Shown: positions 39,071 through 50,720 of the stretch, in pieces | Numbering within the stretch: position 1 is the stretch's first letter | Layout: each line of letters begins with the position of its first letter | Source: Ophiocordyceps camponoti-saundersi (nom. inval.) | Lineage: Eukaryota > Ascomycota > Sordariomycetes > Hypocreales > Ophiocordycipitaceae | Assembly (NCBI GenBank): GCA_003339415.1 | Contig: PDHQ01000030.1 | Span: forward strand, 10,109 to 74,108 | Direction of reading: 5' to 3' | DNA: 64,000 nucleotides | Translations under genes and position numbers: made by a program | Notes under the pieces: model-generated | The model's input: the letters and a program-made list of their open reading frames with translations, nothing else | Told to the model about the DNA's origin: nothing | The model's database searches: none

Positions 39071-41692
39071 CTAAGGAATGCAAAAATCGATCCAGCTGCC
39101 CAAGTAGTCGAGCCTGTTCCCTTGATCCTCCTGGTACTTGTAGATGATCTCAAACTCTTCAAAGTTGAGACGCCCCCAACCTCCTCTGGCTGCCGCCTTC
39201 GCCTCGGCCTCGTCGAGTTCCTTCCACCGACGAAGCGACGACACCGACGGTTCCAATGAGCTCGATGTTGCTATCGACTCGTCGGTCGAGGTCCGGTCGG
39301 CCGACGACGACGGGTCGTCCTCGCCAGCGTCCGCCTCTGTCGAATCCGGTCGCTTACGCTTCCGCTTCCTAAGCACCTTCTCGCCTCCGCTGGGCCGATG
39401 CTGCGGCATAGTCGGGTCGCGGTGTTCGTCATCTCCGGCATTCGATGACTCGGAAGGGATCGTGTCATCGGAAAGGTTGATCATCTGTTCGAGCTCATCC
39501 TCGTTCGGCCGCTTGGCCTGCTCAGCCGCAGCCAAAATTGCCTCTGACACGGCGTCCTCCGCGCTCTTATCCCTGTTAGCCTTTTCCCACGCCTGGGGAT
39601 CTGCTTCCGCGCGCTTAATCCCTTCGTCGGCGGCATGCACGGACTCAATCTCCGCACGGTACTTAGCCCGGAACTCCTTGGATTCGGCTGCCTCAGCTGC
39701 GAGGTCCTCGGCCGGCATGAAGATGGTGTCAAGTAGCTCGTTGAAGGCCTGCTGCGTCACCTGATACAAAATCTCCTTGCCGGCGTCCCTCTCGGCCTCT
39801 GGCACGCCCATGCCACCCCACCGCTCGGGTATGCTCCGCGACGATGTTGACGGGTTCGACCGCGTCTCATAGTCGTCCATATCTTCAGCAAATCGCACCT
39901 TGGAGCTCGAGCGCGATCGCGTCTGCGCCGGCGTCTGCACGTCTTCCACCGCCATGCTGAGCTGGGCCAGCATGTCATCGTCAGCGTTGAAGCCTTCCGG
40001 GGCCACGCCGCCTTCCTCCTGGTCAAGGTAAAACTGGCGTCGCCTCCACCTCTCATGCAGCTGGCGACGCGCCATGTCTCGCCGCCGCCTTTCCATCTTA
40101 GGTACTTGGCGTCGCGCGTGACGGAGCATCCTAAAACGGAGCTCGTCATCTGTCAGTCGCGCGCCGTCAACATTATCGTGCTCGTCTTCACGGTCCAATT
40201 CGGCCTCGTCGTCCGTCTCCGCCACGTCCCGCAAGTTGGCGCCGGCAAGAGCGTCGGGAAGCTGGCCAAGGTTAATCGGCGGATCGAGGAGGGTTACCCA
40301 GTAGGCGCGATCCGCGTCGTTGGCGCTTAGGCGTCTCACAGTGCGCCAGTTCGCGTCCGCGTCAGGTTGGGCGACGAAGCGGCGGCGCGGTTGCTGGAGC
40401 GATTCGTAGGCGAATAGGCTCGTCAAGATCTCGTCGCGCGTCGCCGTGTCGGTGCGGCTCTCGACCGTGACCCCATGAGAAGGGTCGTCGACCACAACTG
40501 ACCCGTCGCGGTGGAACGTCTTCCCTTCGAAGCGCATATTGCCGTCAGCGGGAGGCACCCTGCCATCACGCCCGAAGACGGCGCTGAGCGGCTGGCGACC
40601 GTAGATGGCCTGGGCCGCATTAGGACTGGCCAGTAGTTGGTCTCCGAGCCCCTCGAGAATGTCCCTGTGCATCTGCTTATAGAGGACATAATAGGCCCTG
40701 AACATGCGAAGAAAGTCTCGTCTGTCAACGAAGCCGTCTCCGTCGATGTCGTAGCCTTCAAACACCTTGCGCAACTTGTCCTTACGTTTGCGGTAGGATA
40801 GGCCGTGGAGGAACTCAGGAAAGCTGATAAGGCCATCGCCGTTGGCGTCGTAAAAGGAGAACATGCGGTCGTGGATGAGATTCGGAGCCGCGTGGCGCGA
40901 GCCGCCGGTGGGCACGAGGCAACGCTCAAACGTCTTCCTGTCCATGGCGATGCCGAGCTCGTCCGGATCCTCACGCCACTCGGTAGCGGCCAGAAAAGTC
41001 CACTGCAGCCAAAAAGCCTCGACCTCGGTACGCTCGAATCCCGTGTCGCGCACTAGCTTGTTAATGAGAGGACGATCCGGATTACGGTGTTGTGAGTCGG
41101 GATTGCCCGTGTACCAGACGGGCTGCATCTGGCGCGGGCCGAAGGGAGGAGCCGGGACCTTGATTTTGTAAAAGATGTGCGTTTTGGTATGGACTCCCTG
41201 AGACTCGCAAGTTTCACAGAGATCAAAGTCGGGGCAGTTTGCGCATCGATAGCGAACGCCGCGGATGGGGACCATGCCGCACGAGTTGCACTGACATCCA
41301 CGGTGAACGCTGCCGTTCTTTCTGGCGTTATCTTCAGAGACACGGAAAAGAAGGTTCACCATGTTATGTCCCGTCCGATGCGTGGGCTCCGAGCCGGCAA
41401 TGTCATTCCACCACTCGTCGGCGCCAACGTTGACGACAGCCTCAACGGGATTGTTAGCATTTTCGTCGCCTGCCGCTTCAGAAGCCGAGCTGGATCCGGG
41501 CTCGATCCTACGCGAACGTCGCCGCGTGCGCCTCACGGCGTTACTCCTCGCCAGTTGGGTTTCTGAACCGAAGCTGTCATACTTTGACCGATGGACAAAG
41601 TAAAATGCAGATATAGCGGCGATGCTCGAGACGATGGCCACGGCCAGTCGCGGACGAGTCAGCGTCTGGACCGAGAGAGTCGACGGCCACAT
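39071..41692 (-). CDS. Membrane-anchored ZZ zinc-finger and EF-hand protein
   Basis: A single exon of 873 residues. One N-terminal membrane span (LAVAIVSSIAAISAFYFVHR, about 15-35) is followed by a ZZ-type zinc finger at about 130-175 (CQCNSCGMVPIRGVRYRC, CPDFDLCETCE), which binds two zinc ions. EF-hands follow near 275-345, with the loops DANGDGLISFPEF and DIDGDGFVDRRDF, both with the expected calcium ligands at 1, 3, 5 and 12. The C-terminal 450 residues are charged, partly coiled, and end in EIIYKYQEDQGNRLDYLGSW. It is probably a calcium-responsive membrane scaffold; I know of no tested function. Such ZZ plus EF-hand proteins are widespread in filamentous ascomycetes. It is divergent from the RCF1 gene, sharing about 500 bp. 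Confidence 0.85.
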   Translation of the reverse strand: MWPSTLSVQTLTRPRLAVAIVSSIAAISAFYFVHRSKYDSFGSETQLARSNAVRRTRRRSRRIEPGSSSASEAAGDENANNPVEAVVNVGADEWWNDIAGSEPTHRTGHNMVNLLFRVSEDNARKNGSVHRGCQCNSCGMVPIRGVRYRCANCPDFDLCETCESQGVHTKTHIFYKIKVPAPPFGPRQMQPVWYTGNPDSQHRNPDRPLINKLVRDTGFERTEVEAFWLQWTFLAATEWREDPDELGIAMDRKTFERCLVPTGGSRHAAPNLIHDRMFSFYDANGDGLISFPEFLHGLSYRKRKDKLRKVFEGYDIDGDGFVDRRDFLRMFRAYYVLYKQMHRDILEGLGDQLLASPNAAQAIYGRQPLSAVFGRDGRVPPADGNMRFEGKTFHRDGSVVVDDPSHGVTVESRTDTATRDEILTSLFAYESLQQPRRRFVAQPDADANWRTVRRLSANDADRAYWVTLLDPPINLGQLPDALAGANLRDVAETDDEAELDREDEHDNVDGARLTDDELRFRMLRHARRQVPKMERRRRDMARRQLHERWRRRQFYLDQEEGGVAPEGFNADDDMLAQLSMAVEDVQTPAQTRSRSSSKVRFAEDMDDYETRSNPSTSSRSIPERWGGMGVPEAERDAGKEILYQVTQQAFNELLDTIFMPAEDLAAEAAESKEFRAKYRAEIESVHAADEGIKRAEADPQAWEKANRDKSAEDAVSEAILAAAEQAKRPNEDELEQMINLSDDTIPSESSNAGDDEHRDPTMPQHRPSGGEKVLRKRKRKRPDSTEADAGEDDPSSSADRTSTDESIATSSSLEPSVSSLRRWKELDEAEAKAAARGGWGRLNFEEFEIIYKYQEDQGNRLDYLGSWIDFCIP

Positions 41693-42190
41693 GGTTTGGA
41701 TATCATATCACTGTTATTTGGTCGGCGTTATCAACTGAATGAGCAGAATAAAGGGGTAACATTGACTGGTTAAGAGTCTTTGGAGGGAATCGGGCGAGGG
41801 AAGTTGCTGGCAGAGCTTTACCTCCAGTACGACGTTGAAAGATGGGAATACTGGGAAGCAAGCGGACAGCCGCCCATCACCACCTACCTAGTACCGGCCG
41901 TAGTAATATCTGCAGTCTGCACAGTCAGTCCCGAGGCAGCTGGTTGCCTTCTTATTAGCTAATGATGAGCGCCACATCTGCGAAACTGCGCCACACCTAC
42001 GAAGCTCCGCCATATGACATCTTCTATCCGCACTCCCGCCGTAACTGATCATGTTCTCGTTCTCCGAGCTTCATCGCAAAGCGCAGCCTCAGCCTCTCAT
42101 CTCCTGGTGACCTTCTCCGGGGGTTCAGTCTGAGACCGCATTCAATCAATTGACAATAATCTATCTCTCCCTGTCGCTTGTGCTCCAAAT
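41693..42190. other. Divergent promoter region
   Basis: About 500 bp between the ZZ/EF-hand gene and RCF1. No sequence motif stands out. Confidence 0.5.
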
Positions 42191-42952
42191 ATGGCAGACA
42201 GACCGCCTCCGTCCATGCCGGGCTCGATGCCGTCCTCCTTTGACGACGACCCGTACGTCCACCGCAACTTAAACCTCACCTCCAGCTCACCCATCACCAA
42301 CTAGGAACTTCCACAAGGAGCGTAAAATGCAAAAGATAGTCCGAAAGCTCAAGGAAGAGCCTCTTATACCGCTCGGTTCGTCTCTCCCTCCTTCACAAAC
42401 CCTCACCACGCACCAACCAACCGCCAAGGCCTGGGCCTCACCGTCTTCGCCTTCGTCAATGCCTATCGCGCCATCCGCCGAGGCGACTCCCACCAGGCAA
42501 ACCGCTTTTTTCGCATCCGAGTCGCCGCTCAGGGCTTCACAGTTCTGGCCATGGTCGGCGGCAGCGTCTTTTACAGCAGTGATCGCGAAAAGGTCAAGGA
42601 GCTGCGCAAGCTCGAGGCACAGACAGCCGCCGAGGAGAAGCGGCAGAAATGGCTGCGTGAACTCGAAGCGAGAGACGAGGAGGAGAAGGCCCTCATCGCC
42701 AGCATGGCTCGGAAGAAGCTGCCCGAGAACTCTTCCGAAGAGCAGCCCTCCGGTGGTCTGCTCCGCAAGATGGGCCTGTGGCCTCAGGGAGACGGCAGTA
42801 AGACCGCCGTTAGTGAAGAAAGCTCCGCGAGTGAGAAAATCCCGAAAAGAGAGAACCCGAAGAGCTCCCTGGGGGTCATTGGCGAGGTCATGGCCGCCAA
42901 GAAGAGGGAGGAGAGTGAGTCAAAGACAGCAGGTGGGAAGAAAGAGCCTTGA
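42191..42952 (+). CDS. RCF1: Respiratory supercomplex factor 1 (HIG1 domain)
   Basis: CDS 42191..42252, 42305..42375, 42429..42952, 218 residues. HIG1 domain at about 20-90: FHKERKMQKIVRKLKEEPLI and PLGLGLTVFAFVNAYRAIRR, then the canonical RIRVAAQGFTVLAMVGGS helix. Rcf1 sits in the inner mitochondrial membrane and supports cytochrome c oxidase and bc1 supercomplexes. A long charged helix (REKVKELRKLEAQTAAEEKR) follows, with a disordered tail. Both introns are GT-AG (52 and 53 bp); splicing restores DDDPNFHKER and PLGLGLTV. No separate presequence is evident, which is usual for this family. Confidence 0.93.
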
Positions 42953-43574
42953 CGATTGTCCGGTTTCCATGCTCCCACTTCAACAGAGGGATTGCCGCCT
43001 CCTCTCCGGGGCTATCATGTGCCATATTACGTCTGCCTGTCAGGTGTACTTTGATCTCGGGCTTTACTCTTTAATAGCAATTGTAGGATCAATTGGCTTC
43101 GCTAACTTTCCTCAGTCTGGTTTCTGCTTCGCTCTCTTCGGCTTTTCCTTTCAACAAAGCCTTCCAGTATTGGTGATCCGAGTTTTCCCGCAGTTGTCAT
43201 GTCTGATCCAAATCCGCACATAGCCTCAATGAAGAAATGCGACAGATTCACAAGGAGTTAACTTGTCAGATCTTGTAACCCTTTGCCATGCGCGCCGCTT
43301 CGGTCTTAGGCCTACATACCTACCATGGTAAGATCACTGCGTGGGCCCGACCTACGAGCGTGGTGTTATAGAAACACTACTGTGTAACAGGTGAGATCTA
43401 GAGCAGGAGAGGGACCCAGAGTTTGACTTCAAACAGGATTCAACGAGCGTCATGGCTGTTGAAGCGTTGAGTATATATAATGGCCGACGACATGACACTT
43501 CGCCAGCCGCCATTTCCCAATCCGCTTAGGCGAAGCGTTCACCATCGTCGCAGGATTCGTTGATATGTCAATGT
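42953..43574. other. Convergent intergenic spacer
   Basis: About 620 bp between the RCF1 and RTC5 3' ends. No gene is seen. Confidence 0.5.
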
Positions 43575-45437
43575 TTAACCCATGGATCCCCCGCTGCGGT
43601 TGTTGCCCACGAGGCCCGCCAACTCCAGTAAAGCCCTGTCTGCTTCTACACTCCCGCCGAGATTAACCCTCCGTCTCGCCTCGGCCTCTCTAGCCTCCCA
43701 AGCCCACCGTTGTGCCTGGGCCTTGGCCTCATCGTCGCCGCCGCAACCCCAGACCTCGAGCTTCTCGATTTGAAAGCGGTCTTGAAAGTCATATCGCCTC
43801 ACTAAACTGGTGTGAAACGCCCCACCGCGTGATGCAAAGTCGTGGTTGAAGACGCCAAACTCGAACGAGTCATTAAGTAACAGGGACACCGTTCCGAGGC
43901 TGAATGTGCCGTCTCTTCGATGTGACTGCGTCTGCTTAGGATGCGGACAGCCGATGGTCAGGCAGTTTCGGCTTCCAGGAGACTTTGTAAAGGCGACGTA
44001 GTCAGTGTTGAGCGTCGACGCGGGAAACACATCGTGGATGGGCTCAAGTTGGAACAAGACCGTTTCTGGGTCTCCGAAGCACCCTTTGCTGGTATGCCTC
44101 CAGGGTTCCCGCACATATACGCCATACGTGATCCGATCGGACTTGCTCCCGGGTTGGAAGCGATTTGTCGGCAAGGAATCGGAAAAGGCCACTTCTTGAC
44201 CGCCGTCCGGGACGTCGCCGAGGCGGGAACCGCTGACTAGAAGCACAGTGGGTGCTCTCCAATTAAAGACTTTGGATTCGAAGCTTCCCATGGAAAAGCC
44301 CGCTTCAGATCCGGAGTACAGTAGCCTGACCCTCCGAAAGAGGGACGAGCCTGGAAGAAACATGGAGAGTTGAGACAGTACATGATCATTGAGAATCTCG
44401 CCCTGATCGGGCAGTAGAGGCTGCGCCGCGCCCGGAAGTCTTTCTCTTGTGGATTTTGCATCGCCCTTGCGCTTTGATAGGTCTAAGCTCTTGGAGAAGA
44501 GGAAACGTTCGAAGAGGCCGTTGAAACCTCGGAAAAGATGGGGGAAGAGCGTTGGGATGATGGTCTTGAAAGTCTTGTATCTCACACCCGGGAATCTCTC
44601 GGCATCAACGAAGGAGGCAAGCATATTCTCAGCCGTCGACCGCAAGGCCTCAAGGTGTTCGCCTGACACGCGGCTGGAGTACTGGGAGAGGCTTTCGCGG
44701 GCTTCCAGAGGCGCAGCAAGGAGAAGTAGCATCAAAAGCTTGCGAAAGTTGTCGGTGGGGATGATGGCGCTTTGAAACTCGGGGATTTCGGTATGGCCGG
44801 TTGCGCGGGTGACATTGAGGATTTCATGGGCGGTGAGCACGAGGTCGTCGTCATGATCGTCGTCTTCATCGTCACCTTCGTCTCCTGGCGCATCCACGGG
44901 AAAGTCCTGAGGATGTGACGTGCGTGACTGCGACGGCGAACCGGGTCCGGCAGAGGCTTTCCGATCGTACACGGCCAGGCTCTTGAAGAGAAGCTTGTCT
45001 CTGTCGGTGGCCCCCTTGGCCAGAGCGCGACGATAGCGATCAGTTAGGAGCGTAACAACAATGACGAGGTGAGGAAGCTCGAGAATGACGGGGGCATCAA
45101 GCAGAAACGGAAAGGCGCCGAGATACAAGATCATCCGAAAAATGACAGGCGACGCGCCGAGAATATCTGGAATCTCGAGGTAGCGGGCGACGGTTTCCTC
45201 CTTCAGATAGCGGACAGAGTCTTGGCGATCGCAAAGCGTACTGAAGATGTCATTGAGCGAGTAGAACTCGATTGGGTTATAACATTTGTCCCTAAAGCGT
45301 TGGGCCTGAGGCGTTCGCCCGCCATGGCGTCAGCGAGACCACCATGACGGGCGATAGGACTAGCTCACCAACTGCAGCCTCATCTCCTCGTGCGAGTGAG
45401 AACGCGGCTGTTGCTCGTCGGATAAAGTCTGACCCAT
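43575..45437 (-). CDS. RTC5: TLDc-domain protein Rtc5 (restriction of telomere capping 5)
   Basis: CDS complement(43575..45305, 45369..45437), 599 residues. Exon 1 codes MGQTLSDEQQPRSHSHEEMR, with a Gly at position 2 that could be myristoylated, as in other family members. The 62 bp intron (GT-AG) is followed by QRFRDKCYNPIEFYSLNDIF. The middle of the protein is helical with an acidic insertion (about 145-175). The C-terminal TLDc domain spans about 335-560 (RVRLLYSGSEAGFSMGSFES, APTVLLVSGSRLG, FGVFNHDFASRGG, KLEVWGCGG). Yeast Rtc5 binds the vacuolar V-ATPase and promotes its disassembly; TLDc proteins also guard against oxidative stress. The start was chosen because the preceding exon supplies the family N-terminus. 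Confidence 0.9.
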
Positions 45438-46638
45438 GATGATTGATGATGGGTAGCATTTTGTCACGGCGTCGTTAACAGAGATGCAACATCAAAAGGT
45501 GTCACGTGTCTCACGTGATTTTCGACCCATGTGAGTGCTATAGCCTATAGGTAATCGGTGCTGGTTCAAGTAGGGATGGCTCCCACGAGGGCCACGACCC
45601 TATTTGTTGACCCTAACCCCAGACCTACCTAGTTTGACCGTGCCGAAGGCGGAAAGCCCGCCGTAGATGAACTCGGAACGGAAGGCCCTGCTAAGGGACT
45701 TATCAGTATCTGGGCTATGATTACCTAGCCGTCGAGATCATGAAGAACCGAGCGAGATTATGGTCCAACGACAAGTGTGGTCGACAGTCAATATGACATA
45801 ACACTCTCTTTGAAACCAACATGAAACAAGAGGAGATTGGGAAGCGAGGGCAGCCAGAACTTAGATAGTTTCACCTCAATAGTCAGTAAACATGATGTCT
45901 AACTAGTAACCAGGAAGAAAAGCACTCCAAGGCTGGTATATTCGGGAAATCTTTCGTATGCTGTATTGTGAAAGCGAAGCTACAAATATTAGAAAAGGTC
46001 AAAAACGCGACGCTCTCAACAGAAGAGTCGGCACTCGATATGGTCGGCTCGGCCTACACTCATCTCGGTCGACTGGATCTTCCCACGACCAATTGGACCG
46101 GTTAATGGTGGACGTGGCAGCTTCCACGGTCAAACCAGCAGCTCATCGCTTCCAACCCATCTTTCCTACTCAAGAGCGAAGCTACTACAGCTTCTTCCCT
46201 CTTGTGGACGTTATTGCCAGCCGATCCGGCCGAGTTGTAATGAAAGCGATTACGAGAAGCACCGCTTGAATACTCGGGGAATTTTGCGATTTGAGTACTC
46301 AGTATTGCATAAATGAATAATTTTGGTTCGTGGCTTCAGACAGAGTGAAACTATCAGCAAATTAGATTTCGGAGGGAGATTATTACCAGCGGTCATACTC
46401 TTGGAGATGGCCTAGCATAATGAAGGGGGCCTCTCACCATGGTAGGCTAAGCAAGCCAAAGCGAAACCCGATAACCAAGTCCCCTTTGAGTAAACGGTGA
46501 CTTATCTCTTTCAACAAGCCAGACTCACCCGACAGGGGAAATTGATTTTGTATTTATGTAGAGAAATATGGGGATATCTTTCTATTGATAAGTTCAACCC
46601 CGACTACTCGGCCACAGGCTTTTCTGGCGGTCCATCCT
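45438..46638. other. Intergenic 1.2 kb, no gene seen
   Basis: Flank between the RTC5 5' end and the 3' end of the next gene. A small frame at 45958-46269 has no family features. The sequence is moderately AT-rich at 45890-46400. Confidence 0.55.
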
Positions 46639-48097
46639 CTAGGCATATACTGTTCCCTGGTAATCAAAGGACCTCATAATAGCAAGCACAACCGGCGAAT
46701 AACTCATAATCGGATCATGGGCTAAAGAATGAGGTTTAGCTCTTATTCGACCCGTTCGAAGCCCGCATCATCACTCACCTCCATATGGAAATAACTCTTG
46801 TCTCACAACAATGTCCGGCTCTGTCTTCCGAAAAGTCGTGACAAAAGCATTTTCTGCCTTGCGAATGGTGCGCTGCTCCTTCCAAGAAGCGAACTCGATA
46901 TCACTCATAGGTTGACCAAGCGTGCCGTTGACCGACGAGCGGAAGAGTTTGTCTCCCTCTGTACAGGGAATGTCGCGATCGTTTCGAGCATGAATCAAGC
47001 TGAGACGGAGTCTCGTCTTGGTATGCCGTACGATGTTAGCAAGTCTATCAGAGGAGCGCCAGCTGTCGACAACGAATCGTTCCAGCCTTTTCACCAGCGC
47101 GGGAAAAGAGGAAAAGGGTCCTAGAAGCGGAAGAAAGCCAGCAATACGGTAAACACCGATGAGGGATTCGAGGCCAGCAAAGCCCGCCACCAAGACAATA
47201 CCGGCGAACTCGACTCCCTGCTGGATAAGGAAGCGCTCGGCGACGCCGCTGACGACGGCCGTCCCGAGAGAATGGCCGAGAAGTACCACACGTTCGGGAG
47301 GAAATTTCGCCACGTTCAAAGTCCAATCGACGAGCGCCGTTGCGTCCTGGATGAGGCCGGCCTCGGTAGGAGATCCAGTGCTATGACCGTAGCCGCGGTA
47401 ATCGATGGATATAACGTGGTAAGAGGAGGTATCTGTGAGCGCGTGATCTGTTTCGTCGTGTCAGTGACCAGGTCCGTTGATACTGGGTACAGGGAACTGT
47501 ACAAGATTTGGGTCTGATGGCCTGGGCGATGTGGCCCGCCGTCTGCATCGAGGTGAGCTTCCGTCAAAATGTCATTTCGATGATGAATCGGCGTACCCCA
47601 TGAAAGTAAAGGATCAGCCTGGCATTAGGGTCGTCTCGCAGCAGTCGAAATGACTCTGTATTTGTGAAATTTTGAGACAGTCCCGGCTTTTGGCCGGCCA
47701 GCAGGCCTTCGTTCTTTAGGTAAAGGGGCAAGGGTGTGATATGCCATGCGTAACAGGTTTCCCCGTCAGGAGTGTTGATGGTGAAGGGCGTAACCTGGTT
47801 CGCTGCCGGTAGAGACAAATGTTAGTATGGACGTCTAGTCGTTGCGTAATTCACGTACCTGCGAAGCCCCAGGCCTCGGGCCCATTGAGGTCAGTCCAGA
47901 GGAGGTCATTGATCTTATGTGCGTACAAAGCGCTGTGCGTACGTCAGCTGCGTTGCTGTTGGGGGCTCATTAGTAGTGGCGACTAACTTTCTTTGAATGG
48001 CAGGAAATGCTAGGAGGATGAGGATGACCGTGTATACAGCATAGGGGGCAAGGAGGAGCAAGGCCGCCCTCAGGAGTAGCTTGGGCATCTTGGCCAT
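46639..48097 (-). CDS. Membrane alpha/beta-hydrolase, ABHD12-like lysophospholipase
   Basis: CDS complement(46639..46721, 46779..47447, 47503..47542, 47597..47802, 47859..47932, 47988..48097), 393 residues. A signal anchor at residues 6-30 (LLLRAALLLLAPYAVYTVI) is followed by YAHKINDLLWTDLNGPEAWG, TPDGETCYAWHITPLPLYL, then the oxyanion-type HG. The nucleophile elbow is LLGHSLGTAVVSG, the acid is the Asp in SLIHARNDRDIPC, and the catalytic His is in AHDPIMSYSPVVLAIMRSF, encoded by the last exon. Without the last splice the protein would lack this histidine. All five introns are GT-AG, 54 to 57 bp. It likely deacylates lysophospholipids or related lipids at a membrane. The longer start at 48208 adds 37 residues without support. 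Confidence 0.88.
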
Positions 48098-48534
48098 GAT
48101 GGATTGGATGAGTGAGAGAAGAGGAGTGAAAGAAGGACGAGCCGGCGTCGAGTCATAGAGGCATCCGGAAGAGGAAATAGTGGTTTGGAAAGCATTTTCG
48201 TCGTTCAAGGTCTCGTTCCGGTGAATGGACGAATACAGTCAAGCAGCAGAGACGGTTGGAGGGAGCGCGCAGACTACGGATACCTACTAGGCACCCACGG
48301 TCCTACGGATAGTTGACTCGGCAGTTCAGCGGATGACATTAGTCACGACATGACATAAGTCAGGACCCTGAGATCCACATCCAACGTCCACAGCGGAAAA
48401 AAGAATGATCCGCATCGACGTCGAAGCTTGAACCGAGCTCGATTTTTAGCCATTACGCCCTCTGCCGCGGGCGGCTGCTCTTTGCACTCTTCTATGGCGC
48501 CCTCATGACGTCGCTCGCTTGAACGTCTAGAGCC
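48098..48534. other. Divergent promoter region
   Basis: 437 bp between two divergent genes. No motif stands out. Confidence 0.5.
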
Positions 48535-50720
48535 ATGGAGAAAAAACGAAAGCTCACACGCGCCTCGGCCCGCGCCGAACAGGCTACGAAGAAGCGACGC
48601 GACCGCTCGCCTTCACCGCCGCCTGTCCGTGAGCCCTCTCCGCCGCCGCCCCCGCCGCAGCCCGAGCTGTCGTCGTCTATCCAGGTCGGCAAACCGCTTC
48701 CCACCGTCGAAGAAGTCCAACCCGATTTCCCCTTGTCTGATTATCAGTCCATCTCCGAGAGGTGAAAGCCCTATCACCGTATATTCGACGTCGTGCTGAC
48801 CGATGTCGCTGTAGCGGTGTTCTCGCCGAGTCACTTTGCCGATCCCGCCAAAGATGGACCAGTGATGGCCTGTTCGAGAAATTCTGGTCCAAACCCCACA
48901 AGCGCAAGGGCGTCCTACATGAAGACCCCGGGAACCCTCCTAAGGACTCCATGACCCGTGTTGGCACTGTCACTCTCGCCATTGAGCCCCATATCATCGA
49001 GGCGACCATGTTTGTTGTCAAGGCTTCAAAGCCGCCGGAGCCTGTTCAGCAACAGCTTCCGACCCCGGCGCGTCAAGACAATCCACAATCCTCCTCGACT
49101 CCCGCTCGCCCGGTGCTTCAGTACGGTCCTCCTGGCGGCGCTATGCCTCCTCCGTCTACGCCCATCTTCGTACCCATCGCCCCCGACCGCCCTTCTGTCG
49201 CGCCGTCTAGCCCCGCGACAAATCCCTCTCGACGCTCAATATCGCCCAGCTCTCACAATAAATGCGGAGTGTCGTCATCGGTCGAACCCTCCGAGTTGCC
49301 TTCACCCGCCACCGTCGCCGCCAATGCTACGCCTGCGACTGCCAGCCCCGGCCCTGCCACCGTTCCCACCACCAAATCCCCCGCTGCTCCGGTTAACGCC
49401 GCGCCCCGCATGGTCGCGAATCAGCAACCGTGCAATGTTCCTCAGCAAGCCGCCGCCCCTGTAACCGTGGGCTCACCACAGACGAACTCCGCGCCACCAG
49501 CTACCTCGCAAACAACAGATCGGCCAACCACTGCCTCGGCCCCGACGGCACCCAAGCCCGCTACTAACGATCCTGTCATTGCATTGTTGGCTCAGAAGGC
49601 TTCCGCGGACTCGGAGCTCCGCGACTTGATGAAAAGGGTGGCTGTGGGTCAGGCAAAGGAAGGGGAGCTGGCGCACTTCCAAAAGGTCATCGACCAGCTG
49701 AACGCAGAATGCAAACAGAGAAGTGGCCCGCCCGCTGATAGGCTGCTCGTCGACGGCCGCACAGTCAAGTACTTCGCCGACGAGGTGCGCACCATTCTCG
49801 ATATCGTCCTCGCTTCCAACCCGTGCCAAAAGTCGGCGGAGCTCAAGCCGCCGCCACGGAGTGACCCGCTGGTTGTTCTTCTGGTCAAGACGGCGCTGGA
49901 GGACCAGCGGACAAGGGACATGATCCGCCGCATCGCCAACGGCCGTCCCGGTCTCACCGACGGGCAGGACCTCAAGGAGATTCTAGATAGGCTGCACCGG
50001 GATGCTAAGACGGTACCCAAAGGGCCACCGCCACGTCCTAAGCAACCCGCAGCGGCCAACGGGGCCACGGTCACCGGCACCAATTCTTCACATGTCATCA
50101 ATAATGCGCAGGCCCTGCGCTGCAAAGGCCTATCCTCGTCAGCCGCTAAGCAAGATATCTCGGCGGCCGTTTTCGACTTTGGAAATGGCGACCGGTATCT
50201 ATTTCCCAAGTACAGCATCTTGGAGTATCTCCCGACTTCATCGGGGCAGCAAGTTATCGCATCGTTTCTCATCGTCCGCAAGGGGAGCTCATCTGAGTAC
50301 GGCGGCGATCCAGCTTTGGACTATTACCAGCCCGTCACAATCCGTCTGTCAACTGCGAGTGGTCGTCACTTGGATAATCTGGCGCGGGTGGTGGCGCCTC
50401 CGGACGAGGTACGGCGCTACATGGACGATGTCATGGATAATATGACGCGAGCCGAGTACGTGCTTTTGGCGATGCGACTGCCAAGGGCCGATGTGGACGA
50501 TCATAGCATTTTCACTGCGGCAGACGAACCGAAGCCAGACCCAGAGCTGGATAGGAGCCAGTCGACCAAACCATGCGTCTTGTGGGCTACGGCTGCGACG
50601 AAGAGGCCACTCGAGCTATCCGAGCCCATCAAGTTTCGCGATGCGGAGCAGGAAACTCAGCTTAGATATGAGCGGCTGATTCGGTCGATTGCCGAGAGGG
50701 ATCCTGAGCCTGCACAGTAG
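48535..50720 (+). CDS. SWC3: SWR1-complex subunit Swc3
   Basis: CDS 48535..48761, 48815..50720, 710 residues, with a 53 bp GT-AG intron. The N-terminus is basic with a nuclear-localisation-like stretch (KKRKLTRASARAEQATKKRR), then a proline run. After the splice comes the conserved Swc3 head (LPTVEEVQPDFPLSDYQSIS, then GVLAESLCRSRQRWTSDGLF and FEKFWSKPHKRK). The middle is Pro/Ala/Thr-rich. A C-terminal domain (about 500-650) is likely globular. Swc3 belongs to the SWR1 remodeller that loads histone H2A.Z. Family identification rests on the N-terminal domain. The ATG follows a short leader and no upstream in-frame ATG is seen. Confidence 0.85.

Noticed and set aside
45958..46269. 103-residue frame upstream of the ABHD12-like gene
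   Set aside because: Composition is not protein-like and no motif is seen.
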